From assembly GCF_040546685.1 (NCBI RefSeq), contig NZ_JBEPOH010000001.1, forward strand, positions 930,001 through 994,000: a stretch of DNA of 64,000 bases, in the 5' to 3' direction. Source of the stretch: Variovorax sp. OAS795 (GTDB taxonomy: Bacteria > Pseudomonadota > Gammaproteobacteria > Burkholderiales > Burkholderiaceae_C). Below the pieces are notes generated by a model, which was not told the origin of the DNA, made no database searches, and saw only the letters and a list, made by a program, of their open reading frames with translations. Shown here piece by piece: positions 1-11,142 of the stretch (the first letter of the stretch is position 1; every line of letters starts with the position of its first letter). Made by a program: the position numbers and the translations under genes.

Positions 1-1462
1 CAAGCAGCAGCAGAACGTGCTCGACTACGACGACCTGCTGCTCTATTGGGCCGGCATGGTGGCCGAGCCAGCCTTGGCCGAACTGGTCGGTGCCCGCTTC
101 GACCATGTGCTGGTCGACGAGTACCAGGACACCAACCTGCTGCAGGCCTCCATTCTTCTTGCGCTCAAGCCCGATGGCCGCGGCGTGACCGTGGTGGGCG
201 ACGACGCGCAGTCGATTTACTCGTTCCGCGGCGCAACCGTACGTAACATCCTCGACTTTCCGTCGCAGTTTTCGCAGGCTGCCCGGGTCGTCACGCTGGA
301 GCGCAACTACCGCTCCACGCAGCCGATCCTCGACGTTTCCAACCGGGTCATCGCGCACGCGGCCGAGCGGCATGCCAAGACCCTCTGGACCGACAAGCCA
401 TCGGCCGGCCGGCCGCAGCTGGTGCTGGTGCCCGACGAGGCGCAACAGGCGGTCTGGGTGGCCGACAAGGTGCTGGCGCACCGCGAAGGCGGCCTCGCGC
501 TCAAGTCGCAGGCGGTGCTGTTCCGCGCTTCCACGCACAGCGCGCCGCTCGAGCTCGAACTGGCCCGCCGCAACATCCCGTTCGTGAAATATGGCGGCCT
601 CAAGTTTCTCGAGGCCTCGCACGTGAAGGATCTGCTCGCGGTGCTGCGCTTTGCCGAGAACCCGCGCGGGCGCATGGCGGGTTTTCGCGTCACGCAGCTG
701 ATTCCGGGCATCGGGCCCGCCACCGGCACGCGGCTGCTGGACGCCATGGACCAGGCGGCCGACCCCGTGTCGGCGGTGCGTGGCTTCGTGCCGCCCTCGG
801 CCGCGCGCGCCGAATGGGCGGTGTTCGCCGAAGCCTACGCGGCGCTGTGCGCGCCGGGGCTCGCATGGCCGGCCGACGTGGAACTGGCCGTGCGCTGGTA
901 CCTGCCGCACCTCGACCGGCTCTACGACGACCCCTCGGGCGTGCGGCGCGGCGACGTCGAGCAGCTGGCGCGCCTGGCATCGGCCCATGCCTCGCGGGAG
1001 CGCTTCCTGACCGAGCTCACGCTCGATCCGCCCGAAGCCACCAGCGACCGGCCGGGGCCGCCTTTGCTCGACGAGGACTACCTCATCCTTTCCACCATCC
1101 ACTCGGCCAAGGGGCAGGAATGGAACTCGGTGCATGTGCTCAACGTGGTCGACGGCTGCCTGCCGGCCGACGTGGCGCAGGGCGCGCAAGAGCTCGAAGA
1201 GGAAAGGCGCCTGCTCTACGTGGCGATGACCCGGGCGCGCGACCACCTGCACCTGCTGGTGCCGCAGCGCTTCTACGTCACCCAGCAGGCGGTGCGCGGC
1301 GACCGGCACCTGTACGCCAACCGCACCCGCTTCATCACCGAGGCGGATCTCGCGGGTTTCGAGCAGCAGACCTGGCCCGCGCCGCCGGCGCGTCCACCGG
1401 CCGTTCCGCCGCCGGCCGCGGTGATCGACCTGCGCAACCGGATGCGCGCCGCCTGGGGTTGA
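1..1462 (+). CDS. UvrD/Rep-family ATP-dependent DNA helicase, 3' part (5' end outside window)
   Basis: SF1A 3'-5' DNA helicase of the UvrD/Rep/PcrA type, which unwinds DNA during repair or replication restart. The reading frame is open from base 2, so the true start and the Walker A motif lie to the left of the window. Visible motifs in order: DYDDLL just inside the edge, motif II DEYQDTN (about nt 116-136), motif III GDDAQSIYSFRG, motif IV ERNYRS, motif V around TIHSAKGQEW, and motif VI with LLYVAMTRAR. The roughly 80 residues after motif VI are proline-rich and look disordered. The next gene, hpf, lies 318 bp downstream, so the two are not obviously co-transcribed. It could be UvrD, Rep or a paralogue; the missing N-terminus prevents a firmer name. 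Confidence 0.93.
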   Translation, partial: KQQQNVLDYDDLLLYWAGMVAEPALAELVGARFDHVLVDEYQDTNLLQASILLALKPDGRGVTVVGDDAQSIYSFRGATVRNILDFPSQFSQAARVVTLERNYRSTQPILDVSNRVIAHAAERHAKTLWTDKPSAGRPQLVLVPDEAQQAVWVADKVLAHREGGLALKSQAVLFRASTHSAPLELELARRNIPFVKYGGLKFLEASHVKDLLAVLRFAENPRGRMAGFRVTQLIPGIGPATGTRLLDAMDQAADPVSAVRGFVPPSAARAEWAVFAEAYAALCAPGLAWPADVELAVRWYLPHLDRLYDDPSGVRRGDVEQLARLASAHASRERFLTELTLDPPEATSDRPGPPLLDEDYLILSTIHSAKGQEWNSVHVLNVVDGCLPADVAQGAQELEEERRLLYVAMTRARDHLHLLVPQRFYVTQQAVRGDRHLYANRTRFITEADLAGFEQQTWPAPPARPPAVPPPAAVIDLRNRMRAAWG

Positions 1463-1780
1463 ATCCGGCCGGCCCTTTGCCCGGCAGGGTCACCGCTGGT
1501 GACGCAATGAAACACTTGCGCAGCACCTTGCCGCCGACAGCTGGCCGGCCTGCGGCGGCAGCTATGGAAGCTGTAGCGGAACGGCCGGTGCGGCCACGAT
1601 GCGGGCGCCCCCCGGAAAACCCGACTATTGCAAACCCGTGACAGCTTGGGCATAGTGAATCGACCTTCCCTCATTTCCGCTCTTTTCTCTTCTCCCTCCG
1701 TCCCACATCTGATTTCGCCGGCCACGCTTCATTCCGGAGCGGGGTCATTTTCCCAACCGTCAATTCTCAGGAGGTCATTC
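1463..1780. other. 318-bp gene-free stretch with hairpin and hpf promoter region
   Basis: No convincing gene lies here. At 1529-1560 there is a perfect 8-bp inverted repeat (TGCCGCCG / CGGCGGCA) enclosing a GGCCGGCC palindrome, without a T tract. At 1560-1578 a degenerate AGCTAT...GTAGC dyad resembles short intergenic repeats common in Comamonadaceae, though the match is weak. The right half is C/T-rich leader ending in an AGGAGG Shine-Dalgarno at 1769-1774 that sets the hpf start. Confidence 0.5.
1628..1656 (+). promoter_or_regulatory. putative sigma70-type promoter of hpf
   Basis: TTGCAA at 1628-1633 and CATAGT at 1651-1656 are separated by 17 bp and keep the most conserved positions of both boxes. 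Transcription would begin near 1663 and give a leader of about 118 nt. Found by eye only; in some bacteria hpf is also driven by sigma54, and no good sigma54 box was seen. Confidence 0.35.
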
Positions 1781-2110
1781 ATGAATTTGACGATCAGCGG
1801 TCATCACCTCGACGTCACACCTGCCTTGCGGACTTACGTCACGAGCAAGCTGGACCGGATCACACGGCATTTCGACCAGGTGGTCGATGTGAAGGTGCTC
1901 CTCACGGTGGAAAAGCAGAAGGAAAAGGAACGCCGCCAAAGGGCGGAGTGCAACATTCACGTCAAGGGCAATGACATGTTCGCGGAGTCGAGCCACGCTG
2001 ATCTCTATGCTGCGGTCGATGAGCTGGTCGACAAGCTCGACCGCCAGGTGGTTCGCCACAAGGACCGCCTGCAGGACCACCATCACACGGCGCCCAAGCG
2101 GGTGATGTAG
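1781..2110 (+). CDS. hpf: ribosome hibernation promoting factor HPF (short form)
   Basis: A 109-residue protein of the HPF/YfiA (RaiA) family. It binds the decoding region of the 30S subunit and helps idle 70S ribosomes dimerise in stationary phase. The start is fixed by AGGAGG seven bases upstream of ATG; the longer open frame from 1628 has no ribosome site. The sequence shows the family's beta-alpha-beta-beta-beta-alpha pattern: an N-terminal [17 protein letters not shown] segment, the basic [13 protein letters not shown] stretch and a C-terminal amphipathic helix ending in [10 protein letters not shown]. The length matches short HPF, not the long dimerising form of about 190 residues. It precedes ptsN, as in many proteobacteria where the pair follows rpoN, but here rpoN is not adjacent. 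A terminator follows the stop codon. Confidence 0.95.
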   Translation: MNLTISGHHLDVTPALRTYVTSKLDRITRHFDQVVDVKVLLTVEKQKEKERRQRAECNIHVKGNDMFAESSHADLYAAVDELVDKLDRQVVRHKDRLQDHHHTAPKRVM

Positions 2111-2145
2111 CCAAGCCACGGGCAAGGGCTTTCGGCCCCTGCGAC

Positions 2146-2168
2146 AAGCCGCCCAAGGGCGGCTTTTT
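2146..2168 (+). terminator. intrinsic terminator after hpf
   Basis: A perfect 9-bp stem, AAGCCGCCC at 2146-2154 with GGGCGGCTT at 2157-2165, is followed by a run of T. It lies 35 bp past the hpf stop, so hpf and ptsN are probably separate transcripts, with ptsN using its own promoter. Confidence 0.85.
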
Positions 2169-2244
2169 GTTGCCCTTCCTCATCTTCCGTTCCCGTCGCC
2201 GCGAGGCCTCCGGGCAACATGTAGCCAAAAAGTAGCCAACGGGA

Positions 2245-2273
2245 TTGGGGTTTTTACCGAGCAGGTGCATAAT
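2245..2273 (+). promoter_or_regulatory. putative ptsN promoter
   Basis: TTGGGG at 2245-2250 and CATAAT at 2268-2273 have a 17-bp spacer. The predicted start near 2279 gives a leader of only about 15 nt before the ptsN ATG. No Shine-Dalgarno is visible between it and the start codon, so the mRNA may initiate with very little leader. Confidence 0.45.
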
Positions 2274-2293
2274 CGCCCCCGCCCCTTCACACC

Positions 2294-2761
2294 ATGAATC
2301 GCCTCGCGTCCATCCTGCCGCCCGCTCAAGTGCTCGTGAGCGTTGACGCTACGAGCAAGAAGCGTGCTTTCGAAGAAGCAGGCCTGCTGTTCGAAAGCCT
2401 TCATGGCCTCGGCCGCGCCCTGATCACCGACAGCCTGTTTGCGCGCGAGCGACTCGGCTCCACCGGCCTCGGCCATGGGGTCGCCATTCCGCATGGCCGC
2501 ATCAAGGGCCTCAAGGCCCCCATGGCCGCGGTGTTCCAGCTGGCCAACCCCATCGGGTTCGACGCACCGGACGAACAACCCGTCGGACTGCTGATCTTCC
2601 TGCTGGTGCCCGAAGCGGCCACGCAGAAGCACCTCGAAATCCTCTCTGAAATCGCCGAACTGCTCAGCGACGCCGGCCTGCGCGAGCAGATCAAGTCGAG
2701 CAACGACGCGGCCGCGCTGCACGGACTCATTGCCAACTGGCAATCGACGCAGGTCGCGTAG
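2294..2761 (+). CDS. ptsN: nitrogen PTS EIIA component (PtsN, EIIA-Ntr)
   Basis: A 155-residue EIIA domain of the mannitol/fructose class and the terminal phosphoacceptor of the nitrogen-related PTS. Such proteins do not transport sugar; they regulate potassium uptake, sigma54-linked processes and stress responses according to phosphorylation state. The phosphorylated histidine is His67 in GHGVAIPHGRI. The length and the absence of EIIB/EIIC domains fit PtsN. hprK lies 80 bp downstream in the same direction. The potassium carrier Kup is encoded 28 kb away in this window, and PtsN is a known regulator of potassium transport in enterics, but any functional link here is inference. Confidence 0.95.
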   Translation: MNRLASILPPAQVLVSVDATSKKRAFEEAGLLFESLHGLGRALITDSLFARERLGSTGLGHGVAIPHGRIKGLKAPMAAVFQLANPIGFDAPDEQPVGLLIFLLVPEAATQKHLEILSEIAELLSDAGLREQIKSSNDAAALHGLIANWQSTQVA

Positions 2762-2841
2762 CGGTGGCCGCCCCGGCAGGGCCGCTTCGCGGTATTCTGG
2801 GCTGCTCCAAATCCGGGCGCTGAGCGCCGACTCCCCTACGC

Positions 2842-3801
2842 ATGAAGCCGACCGTCATCAGTGCCGACGCCATGTTCGAGGAATTCCGCGGGTCGCTCCG
2901 CTGGGAATGGCTCGCCGGGCTCGGCGCCTCCGAACGCCAATTCGACCCTGAAGTCATCAGCCGCGCCCAGTCGGCGGCCGACCTGGTCGGTTACCTCAAT
3001 TACATCCATCCCTATCGCGTGCAGATCCTCGGGGCGCGCGAGGTGTCCTACCTGACGCGCGGCAGCCCGGAAGACTGCGCCCGGCGCATCGCCCGCATCG
3101 TGACGCTCGAGCCGCCGATGCTGGTGCTGGCCGACGGCCAGGCCGCGCCGGATGAGCTGCTGTCGATCTGCGAGCGCGCCCAGTTGCCGCTCTTTGCCAC
3201 CCGGGAATCGTCGGCCTACGTGATCGACCTGCTGCGGGCCTACCTGTCCAAGCATTTCGCGGAACGCACCTCGATGCACGGGGTGTTCATGGACATCCTG
3301 GGCATGGGCGTGATGATCACCGGCGAATCGGGCCTGGGAAAGAGCGAACTCGGGCTGGAGCTGATCTCGCGCGGCAACGGCCTGGTGGCCGATGACGCGG
3401 TCGACCTCTACCGCATCAACCAGAACACCATCGAGGGGCGCTGCCCCGACCTGCTGCTCAACCTGCTCGAGGTGCGCGGCATCGGCCTGCTCGACATCCG
3501 CGCGATCTTCGGCGAGACGGCCGTGCGCCGGAAGATGCGGCTCAAGCTCATCGTGCACCTGGTGCGGCGCGACAGCTTCGAGCGCGACTACGAACGCATG
3601 CCCTCGGCGCCGCTCACGCAGGACGTGCTGGGCATCCCGGTGCGCAAGGTCATCATCCAGGTGGTGGCCGGGCGCAACATCGCCGTGCTGGTGGAAGCCG
3701 CGGTGCGCAATTCGATCCTGCAGCTGCGCGGCATCGACACCTATGCGGACTTCGTGGCGCGCCACCACAAGGCGATGGAAAACGGTCGCGACGGGGACTG
3801 A
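2842..3801 (+). CDS. hprK: HPr kinase/phosphorylase
   Basis: A 319-residue bifunctional enzyme that phosphorylates and dephosphorylates a serine of the phosphocarrier HPr. An N-terminal domain (about 1-130) precedes the catalytic P-loop domain. Visible signatures are the HGVFM segment at about 146-150, Walker A GESGLGKS at 161-168, the VADDAV acidic motif at 182-187, and [15 protein letters not shown] further on, which is the HprK/P signature. ATG is the first plausible start after ptsN, 80 bp on. In many betaproteobacteria hprK is followed by rapZ; here the next gene is fur on the opposite strand. HPr and enzyme I are not in the window. Confidence 0.95.
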   Translation: MKPTVISADAMFEEFRGSLRWEWLAGLGASERQFDPEVISRAQSAADLVGYLNYIHPYRVQILGAREVSYLTRGSPEDCARRIARIVTLEPPMLVLADGQAAPDELLSICERAQLPLFATRESSAYVIDLLRAYLSKHFAERTSMHGVFMDILGMGVMITGESGLGKSELGLELISRGNGLVADDAVDLYRINQNTIEGRCPDLLLNLLEVRGIGLLDIRAIFGETAVRRKMRLKLIVHLVRRDSFERDYERMPSAPLTQDVLGIPVRKVIIQVVAGRNIAVLVEAAVRNSILQLRGIDTYADFVARHHKAMENGRDGD

Positions 3802-3842
3802 GCGGGCCGCTCCAGGCTACCGATGCGGCCGCCGCCGGGCCG

Positions 3843-4262
3843 CTAGCGCTTGCTGACGCAGTCGCCGCAGAGCCCGTACAGCGACATGGCGTGGTCCTGC
3901 AGGATCCAGCCCTTGTCCTTGGAAATCATCTGCTGGCGGCGCTCGATCTCGGCGTCGTAGAACTCCTCGACCTTGCCGCACGACGTGCAGATCAGGTGGT
4001 CGTGGTGCGTGCCCTCGTTGAGCTCGTAGACCGCCTTGCCGCTTTCGAAATGGCTGCGCTCCAGGATGCCGGCCTGCTCGAACTGCGTCAGCACGCGGTA
4101 GACCGTGGCCAGGCCGATGTCGGAGTGCTCGTTCAAAAGGACGCGAAACACGTCTTCGGCCGTCATGTGGCGCTGGCTGCCGGTCTGGAAGATCTCGAGG
4201 ATCTTCAGGCGTGGCAATGTGGCCTTGAGGCCGGTATTCTTGAGTTCGTCGATGTTGGCCAT
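3843..4262 (-). CDS. fur: ferric uptake regulator Fur
   Basis: A 139-residue metal-dependent repressor of iron uptake and related genes. The N-terminal winged helix (about 1-85) contains the recognition segment [16 protein letters not shown]. The dimerisation and metal-binding part has [16 protein letters not shown] and a second cysteine pair CGDC near the C-terminus, as in zinc-containing Fur proteins. An AGGA ribosome site lies about seven bases before ATG. It is divergent from bamE with 87 bp between them, the usual fur-bamE (omlA) arrangement in beta- and gammaproteobacteria. It converges with hprK, with 41 bp between the stops. Zur and PerR are alternatives, but length, motifs and context favour Fur. 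Confidence 0.95.
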   Translation of the reverse strand: MANIDELKNTGLKATLPRLKILEIFQTGSQRHMTAEDVFRVLLNEHSDIGLATVYRVLTQFEQAGILERSHFESGKAVYELNEGTHHDHLICTSCGKVEEFYDAEIERRQQMISKDKGWILQDHAMSLYGLCGDCVSKR

Positions 4263-4349
4263 GATGGTTCCTGCGCCCTGGGCTGCGGGTGGGCCCCAAA
4301 GGGCCAGCCGCTACAATGGCCGATCATATCGCTACCCCCTTCTCCTCCC

Positions 4350-4913
4350 ATGCCTGCCATTCTCCAACGCCGTCCCTGGCTGCTGGCCGCGGCCGTCGCC
4401 GCGATGTTCTGCCTCGGCGCCTGCAGCGGTTTCAGCGATCGCACGCGGGGTGCGCTGTCGGCCATCACGCCCTACAAGGTCGAAGTGGTCCAGGGCAATT
4501 TCGTGTCCAAGGAACAGGTCGAGGCGCTCAAGCCCGGCATGTCGCGCCAGCAGGTGCGTGAAATCCTCGGCACCTCGCTCCTGACCGACGTCTTCCACAA
4601 GGATCGCTGGGACTACGTCTTCACGATCCGCCGCCAGGGCGTCGATCCGCAGGAACGCCGCCTGACCGTGTTCTTCAAGGGCGAGCTGCTCGACCGCTAC
4701 GAAGGCGACCCGATGCCCAGCGAAGAAGAGTTCGTCGCCACGCTCGACACGCGCAAGAAGAGCGGCAAGGTCCCGCAGCTCGAAGCGTCCGAAGACGAGC
4801 TCAAGAAGTTCTCGCCCAAGGAAGGCAGCAAGAAGGCCGACGACGCCACGGCGACGGCCACCAACCTGCCGCCGCTGCCGGCCGCGTACCCCCCGCTCGA
4901 ATCGGCGCGCTGA
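4350..4913 (+). CDS. bamE: outer membrane assembly lipoprotein BamE (SmpA/OmlA)
   Basis: A 187-residue lipoprotein subunit of the BAM complex, which inserts beta-barrel proteins into the outer membrane. The signal peptide ends in a lipobox with LGAC at 22-25, making Cys25 the lipidated residue. The SmpA/OmlA domain follows: VVQGNFVSKEQVEALKPGMS, then the LGTSLLTDVFH and RWDYVFTI strands. The C-terminal 60 residues are charged and proline-rich, an extension beyond the roughly 110-residue enteric BamE. The ATG at 4350 is chosen because it begins the signal peptide; the frame open from 3891 overlaps fur on the other strand. A TACAAT box at 4312-4317 could be its -10 element, but no good -35 was seen. 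Confidence 0.93.
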   Translation: MPAILQRRPWLLAAAVAAMFCLGACSGFSDRTRGALSAITPYKVEVVQGNFVSKEQVEALKPGMSRQQVREILGTSLLTDVFHKDRWDYVFTIRRQGVDPQERRLTVFFKGELLDRYEGDPMPSEEEFVATLDTRKKSGKVPQLEASEDELKKFSPKEGSKKADDATATATNLPPLPAAYPPLESAR

Positions 4914-4940
4914 GCACGCGCCGCACGGCGAGCCGGCGAG

Positions 4941-4956
4941 GGCGGGCGCGCCCGCC
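4941..4956. repeat. 16-bp perfect GC palindrome between bamE and dapB
   Basis: GGCGGGCGCGCCCGCC is its own reverse complement and sits in the 97-bp bamE-dapB gap. No T run follows, so it is not a standard intrinsic terminator. It could fold in RNA, but may simply reflect very high GC. Confidence 0.4.
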
Positions 4957-5010
4957 GGGCCGGGCGGGTGCGTGCCGGTCCCCATGCCAACCATCGAAGG
5001 CTGAATCCGC

Positions 5011-5862
5011 GTGACTGACACCATCTCCTCTTCTTCCCTTTCAGAGTCTTCCACGCCACCCCTGCGGCGCATCGCCATCGCGGGCGCCTCGGGCCGCATG
5101 GGCCGCATGCTGGTCGAGGCGGTGCGCGAGGCGCCCGATTGCCGCCTGGCCGGCGCGCTCGACATGGCGGGCAGCAACGCCATCGGCGCCGATGCGGCTG
5201 CGTTCCTCGGCTTCACGAGCGGCGTACCCATCGTGTCCGACCTGCGCACCGGCCTGCAGGACGCACAGGTGCTGATCGACTTCACGCGGCCCGAAGGCAC
5301 GCTCGCGCACCTCGCGATCTGCCGCGAACTGGGCGTGCAGGCGGTCATTGGCACCACCGGCTTCAGCGACGCGCAGAAAGCCGAGATCGCGGAGATCGCG
5401 AAAGAGATCGCTATCGTGATGTCGCCCAACATGAGCGTGGGCGTCAACGTCACCTTCAAGCTGCTCGAGATGGCCGCCAAGGCCATGTCGACCGGCTACG
5501 ACATCGAGATCATCGAGGCGCACCACCGCTACAAGGTCGATGCGCCCTCGGGCACCGCGCTCAAGATGGGCGAGGTCATCGCCGACGCGCTGGGCCGCGA
5601 CCTGAAGGAATGCGCCGTCTATGCGCGCGAAGGCATCACCGGCGAGCGCGATCCTTCGACCATCGGCTTCTCGGCCATCCGCGGCGGCGACATCGTGGGC
5701 GACCACACCGTGCTGTTCGCGGGCATCGGCGAGCGCATCGAGATCACCCACAAGTCGGCCAGCCGCGTCACCTACGCCCAGGGCGCGATGCGCGCCGTGC
5801 GCTTCCTGGCCGGCCAGAAGGCCGGCCTGTTCGACATGTTCGACGTGCTGGGCCTTCGCTGA
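5011..5862 (+). CDS. dapB: 4-hydroxy-tetrahydrodipicolinate reductase
   Basis: A 283-residue NAD(P)H-dependent reductase of the lysine/meso-diaminopimelate pathway, supplying lysine and the peptidoglycan cross-link residue. The nucleotide-binding motif GASGRMGR is near residue 24-31, GTTGF is in the middle, and the family signature [15 protein letters not shown] supplies the catalytic histidine and lysine. The assigned start is GTG at 5011, giving a serine-rich leader of about 17 residues before the core; a shorter start is possible. It ends ten bases before the next ATG, so it is probably co-transcribed with the ExbB-like gene. Confidence 0.95.
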   Translation: MTDTISSSSLSESSTPPLRRIAIAGASGRMGRMLVEAVREAPDCRLAGALDMAGSNAIGADAAAFLGFTSGVPIVSDLRTGLQDAQVLIDFTRPEGTLAHLAICRELGVQAVIGTTGFSDAQKAEIAEIAKEIAIVMSPNMSVGVNVTFKLLEMAAKAMSTGYDIEIIEAHHRYKVDAPSGTALKMGEVIADALGRDLKECAVYAREGITGERDPSTIGFSAIRGGDIVGDHTVLFAGIGERIEITHKSASRVTYAQGAMRAVRFLAGQKAGLFDMFDVLGLR

Positions 5863-5872
5863 ACAACGAACG

Positions 5873-6580
5873 ATGAGCGTCCTCGAACTGCTGACCCAGG
5901 GCGACGCTGTCAGCCGTTCGGTGGCTGCGCTGCTGCTCGCGATGTCGATCTCCAGCTGGGTGGTGATTCTCTGGAAAGCCTGGCTGCTGCGCGGCGGCAC
6001 GCGCGACGTGCTGCGCAGCATCGCCGCGTTCTGGCAGTCGGCCACGCTCACCGATGCGGAGCAGCGGCTCAAGGCCTTCGACCGCGCCACGCTCGTGGGC
6101 CCGGCGGTGAGCGCGATCAGGCTTGCGGCAGCCGCCGATGCGGGCAGTGCCACGCTTGGCGCGACCACCGGCGACCGCAACCAGCGGCTCACGCGGGCGC
6201 TTCGCGGCGCGCTGCATGGGGCACTGCGGCGCCTGCAGTCCGGCCAGATCCTCTTGGCCACCGTCGGCGCCACCGCGCCCTTCGTTGGCCTGCTCGGCAC
6301 CGTGTGGGGCATCTACGGCGCACTGTCGGGCATTGCCGGCCAGACCGGCGGCTTCACCATCGACAAGGTGGCCGGGCCCGTGGGCGAGGCCCTGGTGATG
6401 ACGGCCTTCGGCCTTGCCGTGGCCATTCCGGCCGTGCTGGCCTACAACGTGTTCGGCCGCGTCATCGGCCGCATCGAGGCCGAGCTCGAAGGCTTCGCGC
6501 ACGACCTGCTCGGCAGCTTCGGCAGCGCACCGGCGCCCGCGGCGCCACCACCGGCCCGTCCCATGCCGGTGTCGGCCTAG
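5873..6580 (+). CDS. MotA/TolQ/ExbB-family proton channel protein
   Basis: A 235-residue inner membrane protein of the ExbB/TolQ family, whose pentamer uses proton-motive force with an ExbD/TolR partner to energise outer-membrane processes. There is a transmembrane segment at about 15-35 and two more around 130-155 and 170-195. GATAPFVGLLGTVWGIYGAL is the conserved stretch of the second segment; VGEALVMTAFGLAVAIPAVLAYN is the third. The ATG at 5873 follows dapB by ten bases. The exbD-like gene begins 20 bp after its stop. No tonB, tolA or tolB lies in the window, so TonB-type, Tol-type or another outer-membrane partner remains undecided. Confidence 0.88.
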   Translation: MSVLELLTQGDAVSRSVAALLLAMSISSWVVILWKAWLLRGGTRDVLRSIAAFWQSATLTDAEQRLKAFDRATLVGPAVSAIRLAAAADAGSATLGATTGDRNQRLTRALRGALHGALRRLQSGQILLATVGATAPFVGLLGTVWGIYGALSGIAGQTGGFTIDKVAGPVGEALVMTAFGLAVAIPAVLAYNVFGRVIGRIEAELEGFAHDLLGSFGSAPAPAAPPPARPMPVSA

Positions 6581-6600
6581 CCGAACGGAGCACCCGGAAG

Positions 6601-7071
6601 ATGGCCTTCGGTCGCACCTCGCTGGGCAGCAGTGCCGCCGGCGGCGGGCGCGCAACGGGCGCCGGCGGGCAGCGGCCGCTGTCCGACATCAACGTGACGC
6701 CGCTGGTCGACGTGATGCTGGTGCTGCTGGTGATCTTCATCATCACCGCCCCGCTGATGGCGAGCTCGATCAAGCTCGACCTGCCGCAGACCGATGCCGG
6801 CCAGCCCAACGACACGCCAAAGTTCGTCAGCGTCTCGGTCGATGCCGCGGGCAAGGTCTTCCTCAACGACCAGGCGGTCAACGACGAAGAGCTGGCTGCC
6901 CGGCTGCAGAAAGCCGCGGCCGACAGCAAGGACACCGAAGTGCAGCTGCGCGCCGACCAGACCGTGCCCTACGGCAAGGTGGTGGCGCTGATGGGCATCG
7001 CCAACAAGGCGGGGTTGAGCCGCATCGGGTTCGTGACCGAGGCCGACGCGGCGCCGCAAAAGCCGCGCTGA
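6601..7071 (+). CDS. ExbD/TolR-family biopolymer transport protein
   Basis: A 156-residue partner of the upstream proton channel. A short glycine-rich cytoplasmic tail precedes the family signature LSDINVTPLVDVMLVLLVIF with the essential membrane aspartate. A single transmembrane helix (about 38-58) and a periplasmic domain follow. ATG at 6601 is 20 bp after the ExbB-like stop, and the pair must function together. A GC-rich hairpin at 7081-7103 follows, and the next gene, glgP, is on the opposite strand. It could be named ExbD or TolR; the missing tonB/tolA context prevents a decision. Confidence 0.9.
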   Translation: MAFGRTSLGSSAAGGGRATGAGGQRPLSDINVTPLVDVMLVLLVIFIITAPLMASSIKLDLPQTDAGQPNDTPKFVSVSVDAAGKVFLNDQAVNDEELAARLQKAAADSKDTEVQLRADQTVPYGKVVALMGIANKAGLSRIGFVTEADAAPQKPR

Positions 7072-7080
7072 CCGGCCTTG

Positions 7081-7103
7081 CTCCTTCCCCGGAGGGGAGG
7101 GAG
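7081..7103. repeat. hairpin element CTCCTTCCCC-GGA-GGGGAGGGAG
   Basis: A 10-bp stem with one G-T pair and a GGA loop lies between the convergent exbD-like and glgP genes. It has the same design as the element at 27684-27704 (pyrimidine arm, GGA loop, purine arm). No T tract follows on either strand. It probably belongs to a dispersed intergenic repeat family of the host genome, and may also slow or end transcription. Confidence 0.5.
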
Positions 7104-7114
7104 ACAGACGAAGA

Positions 7115-9598
<2,484 letters not shown>

Positions 9599-9640
9599 GG
9601 GCTTCGGTGCAAAGGTTGTGGTGGTGCGCCGTGGCGCAAA

Positions 9641-11125
9641 TCAGGTGCCGGCCGGTGCCAGCGCCTGCCGGTAGACCTCGATGTAGCGGTCGGCCGCGGT
9701 GGCCCAGTCGGCGCTGCGCCGCATGGCCGTGCCGCGCACGCGCCGCCAGTCGGGCGGATGCTGGTAGAGCGCGAACGCGCGGCGCAGCGCGCGGCCGTAG
9801 TCGGCGTCGTCGAAGCGGTCGAACACGAAACCCGTGGCGTCGCCGCTGGCCATGTCCTCCAGCGTGCAGTCGACCACGGTGTCGGCCAGCCCGCCGACGC
9901 GGCGCACCAGCGGCAGGCTGCCGTACTTGAGGCCGTACATCTGCGTGAGGCCGCAGGGTTCGAAAAGAGAGGGTACCAGCGTCACGTCGCCGCCGCCGAA
10001 GAGCTGGTGCGCCAGCGTCTCGTTGTAGCCGATGGTGACGCTGACCGACTGCGGCGCCGCCGCCGCCCGCTCCCGGAAGGCGTCCTCCAGCCAGGTGTCG
10101 CCGCTGCCCAGCAAGGCCAGCTGGCCGCCCTGGGCGATCAGCGCGTCGAGCCCGCCGAGCACCAGGTGCAGGCCCTTCTGCTCGGTGAGCCGGCTCACGA
10201 GGATGAAGAGCGGCGCATCGGGGCGCTCGGCCAGGCCGAGCTGGTGCTGCAGCACCGACTTGCAGCGTGCCTTGCCGGCCATGTGGCGGCCTTCGGGCGT
10301 GTGGAAGCCCTGCATCAGCGCCGCATCGGAGGCCGGGTTCCAGACCTTGTCGTCGACCGCATTGAGGATGCCCGTGAGCACGCCGCCGCGCAGGCGCAGC
10401 AGGCCATCGAGCCCGAAGCCCTGCTCGGGCGTCTGGATCTCGCGCGCATAGGTCGGGCTCACGGTGGTCAGGCGGTCCGCATAGGAGAGGCCGCCTTTCA
10501 TGAAAGACAGCTGGCCGTGGTATTCGAGCCCGTCCATGTGGAACGCCGGCGCGGGCAGGCCGAGGTCGACGAAGTTCCAGGGCGGGAAGACGCCCTGGTA
10601 GGCCAGGTTGTGCACGGTGAACACGCTGCCCACGCGGGGCGCACCGGCCTGCCGTGCGAAGTGCAGGTAGGCCGGCGCCAGGCCCGCATGCCAGTCGTGC
10701 GCATGCACGACCTCGGGCCGCCACGAGGGATCCAGGCCCTGCGCCAGCTGCGCCGCCGCCCAGCCCAGGAGCGCGAAGCGCCGGTGGTTGTCGGTGTAGG
10801 GCTGGCGCGTGGCGGCGTCTTCGTAGGGGTTGCCGGGCCGGTCGTAGAGCGCCGGCGCATCGATCACGTAGGCCAGGAGCGGCGGGTTGCCGTCGATCGC
10901 GATGCGGCCCGCGCGCAGCGCGAAGCGCTCGCCCCAGGGCGCGGCGAATTCGGCCACCGGCACCGCTTCGCCAAGGCCTGCGAGGATGGCCGGGAACCCG
11001 GGCAGCAGCACCCGCGCATCCTGGCCGGCCGCCATGAGGGCGATCGGCAACGCGCCCGCCACGTCGGCAAGGCCGCCGGTCTTGAGGAGGGGAAAAAGTT
11101 CGGCGCTGACCTGGAGTATTCGCAT
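9641..11125 (-). CDS. glgA: glycogen synthase (ADP-glucose type)
   Basis: A 494-residue GT5 glycosyltransferase that extends alpha-1,4-glucan chains from ADP-glucose. The N-terminus MRILQVSAELFPLLKTGGLADV contains the KTGGL donor-site motif with Lys15. Further on are HAHDWHAGLAPAYL and the C-terminal segment VPSLFEPCGLTQMYGLKYG typical of bacterial GlgA. It lies between glgC (17 bp upstream) and glgP in the same transcription unit. Length and motifs are normal, so the product should be active. Confidence 0.96.
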   Translation of the reverse strand: MRILQVSAELFPLLKTGGLADVAGALPIALMAAGQDARVLLPGFPAILAGLGEAVPVAEFAAPWGERFALRAGRIAIDGNPPLLAYVIDAPALYDRPGNPYEDAATRQPYTDNHRRFALLGWAAAQLAQGLDPSWRPEVVHAHDWHAGLAPAYLHFARQAGAPRVGSVFTVHNLAYQGVFPPWNFVDLGLPAPAFHMDGLEYHGQLSFMKGGLSYADRLTTVSPTYAREIQTPEQGFGLDGLLRLRGGVLTGILNAVDDKVWNPASDAALMQGFHTPEGRHMAGKARCKSVLQHQLGLAERPDAPLFILVSRLTEQKGLHLVLGGLDALIAQGGQLALLGSGDTWLEDAFRERAAAAPQSVSVTIGYNETLAHQLFGGGDVTLVPSLFEPCGLTQMYGLKYGSLPLVRRVGGLADTVVDCTLEDMASGDATGFVFDRFDDADYGRALRRAFALYQHPPDWRRVRGTAMRRSADWATAADRYIEVYRQALAPAGT

Positions 11126-11142
11126 CGTGGAACGGTGCGGCC

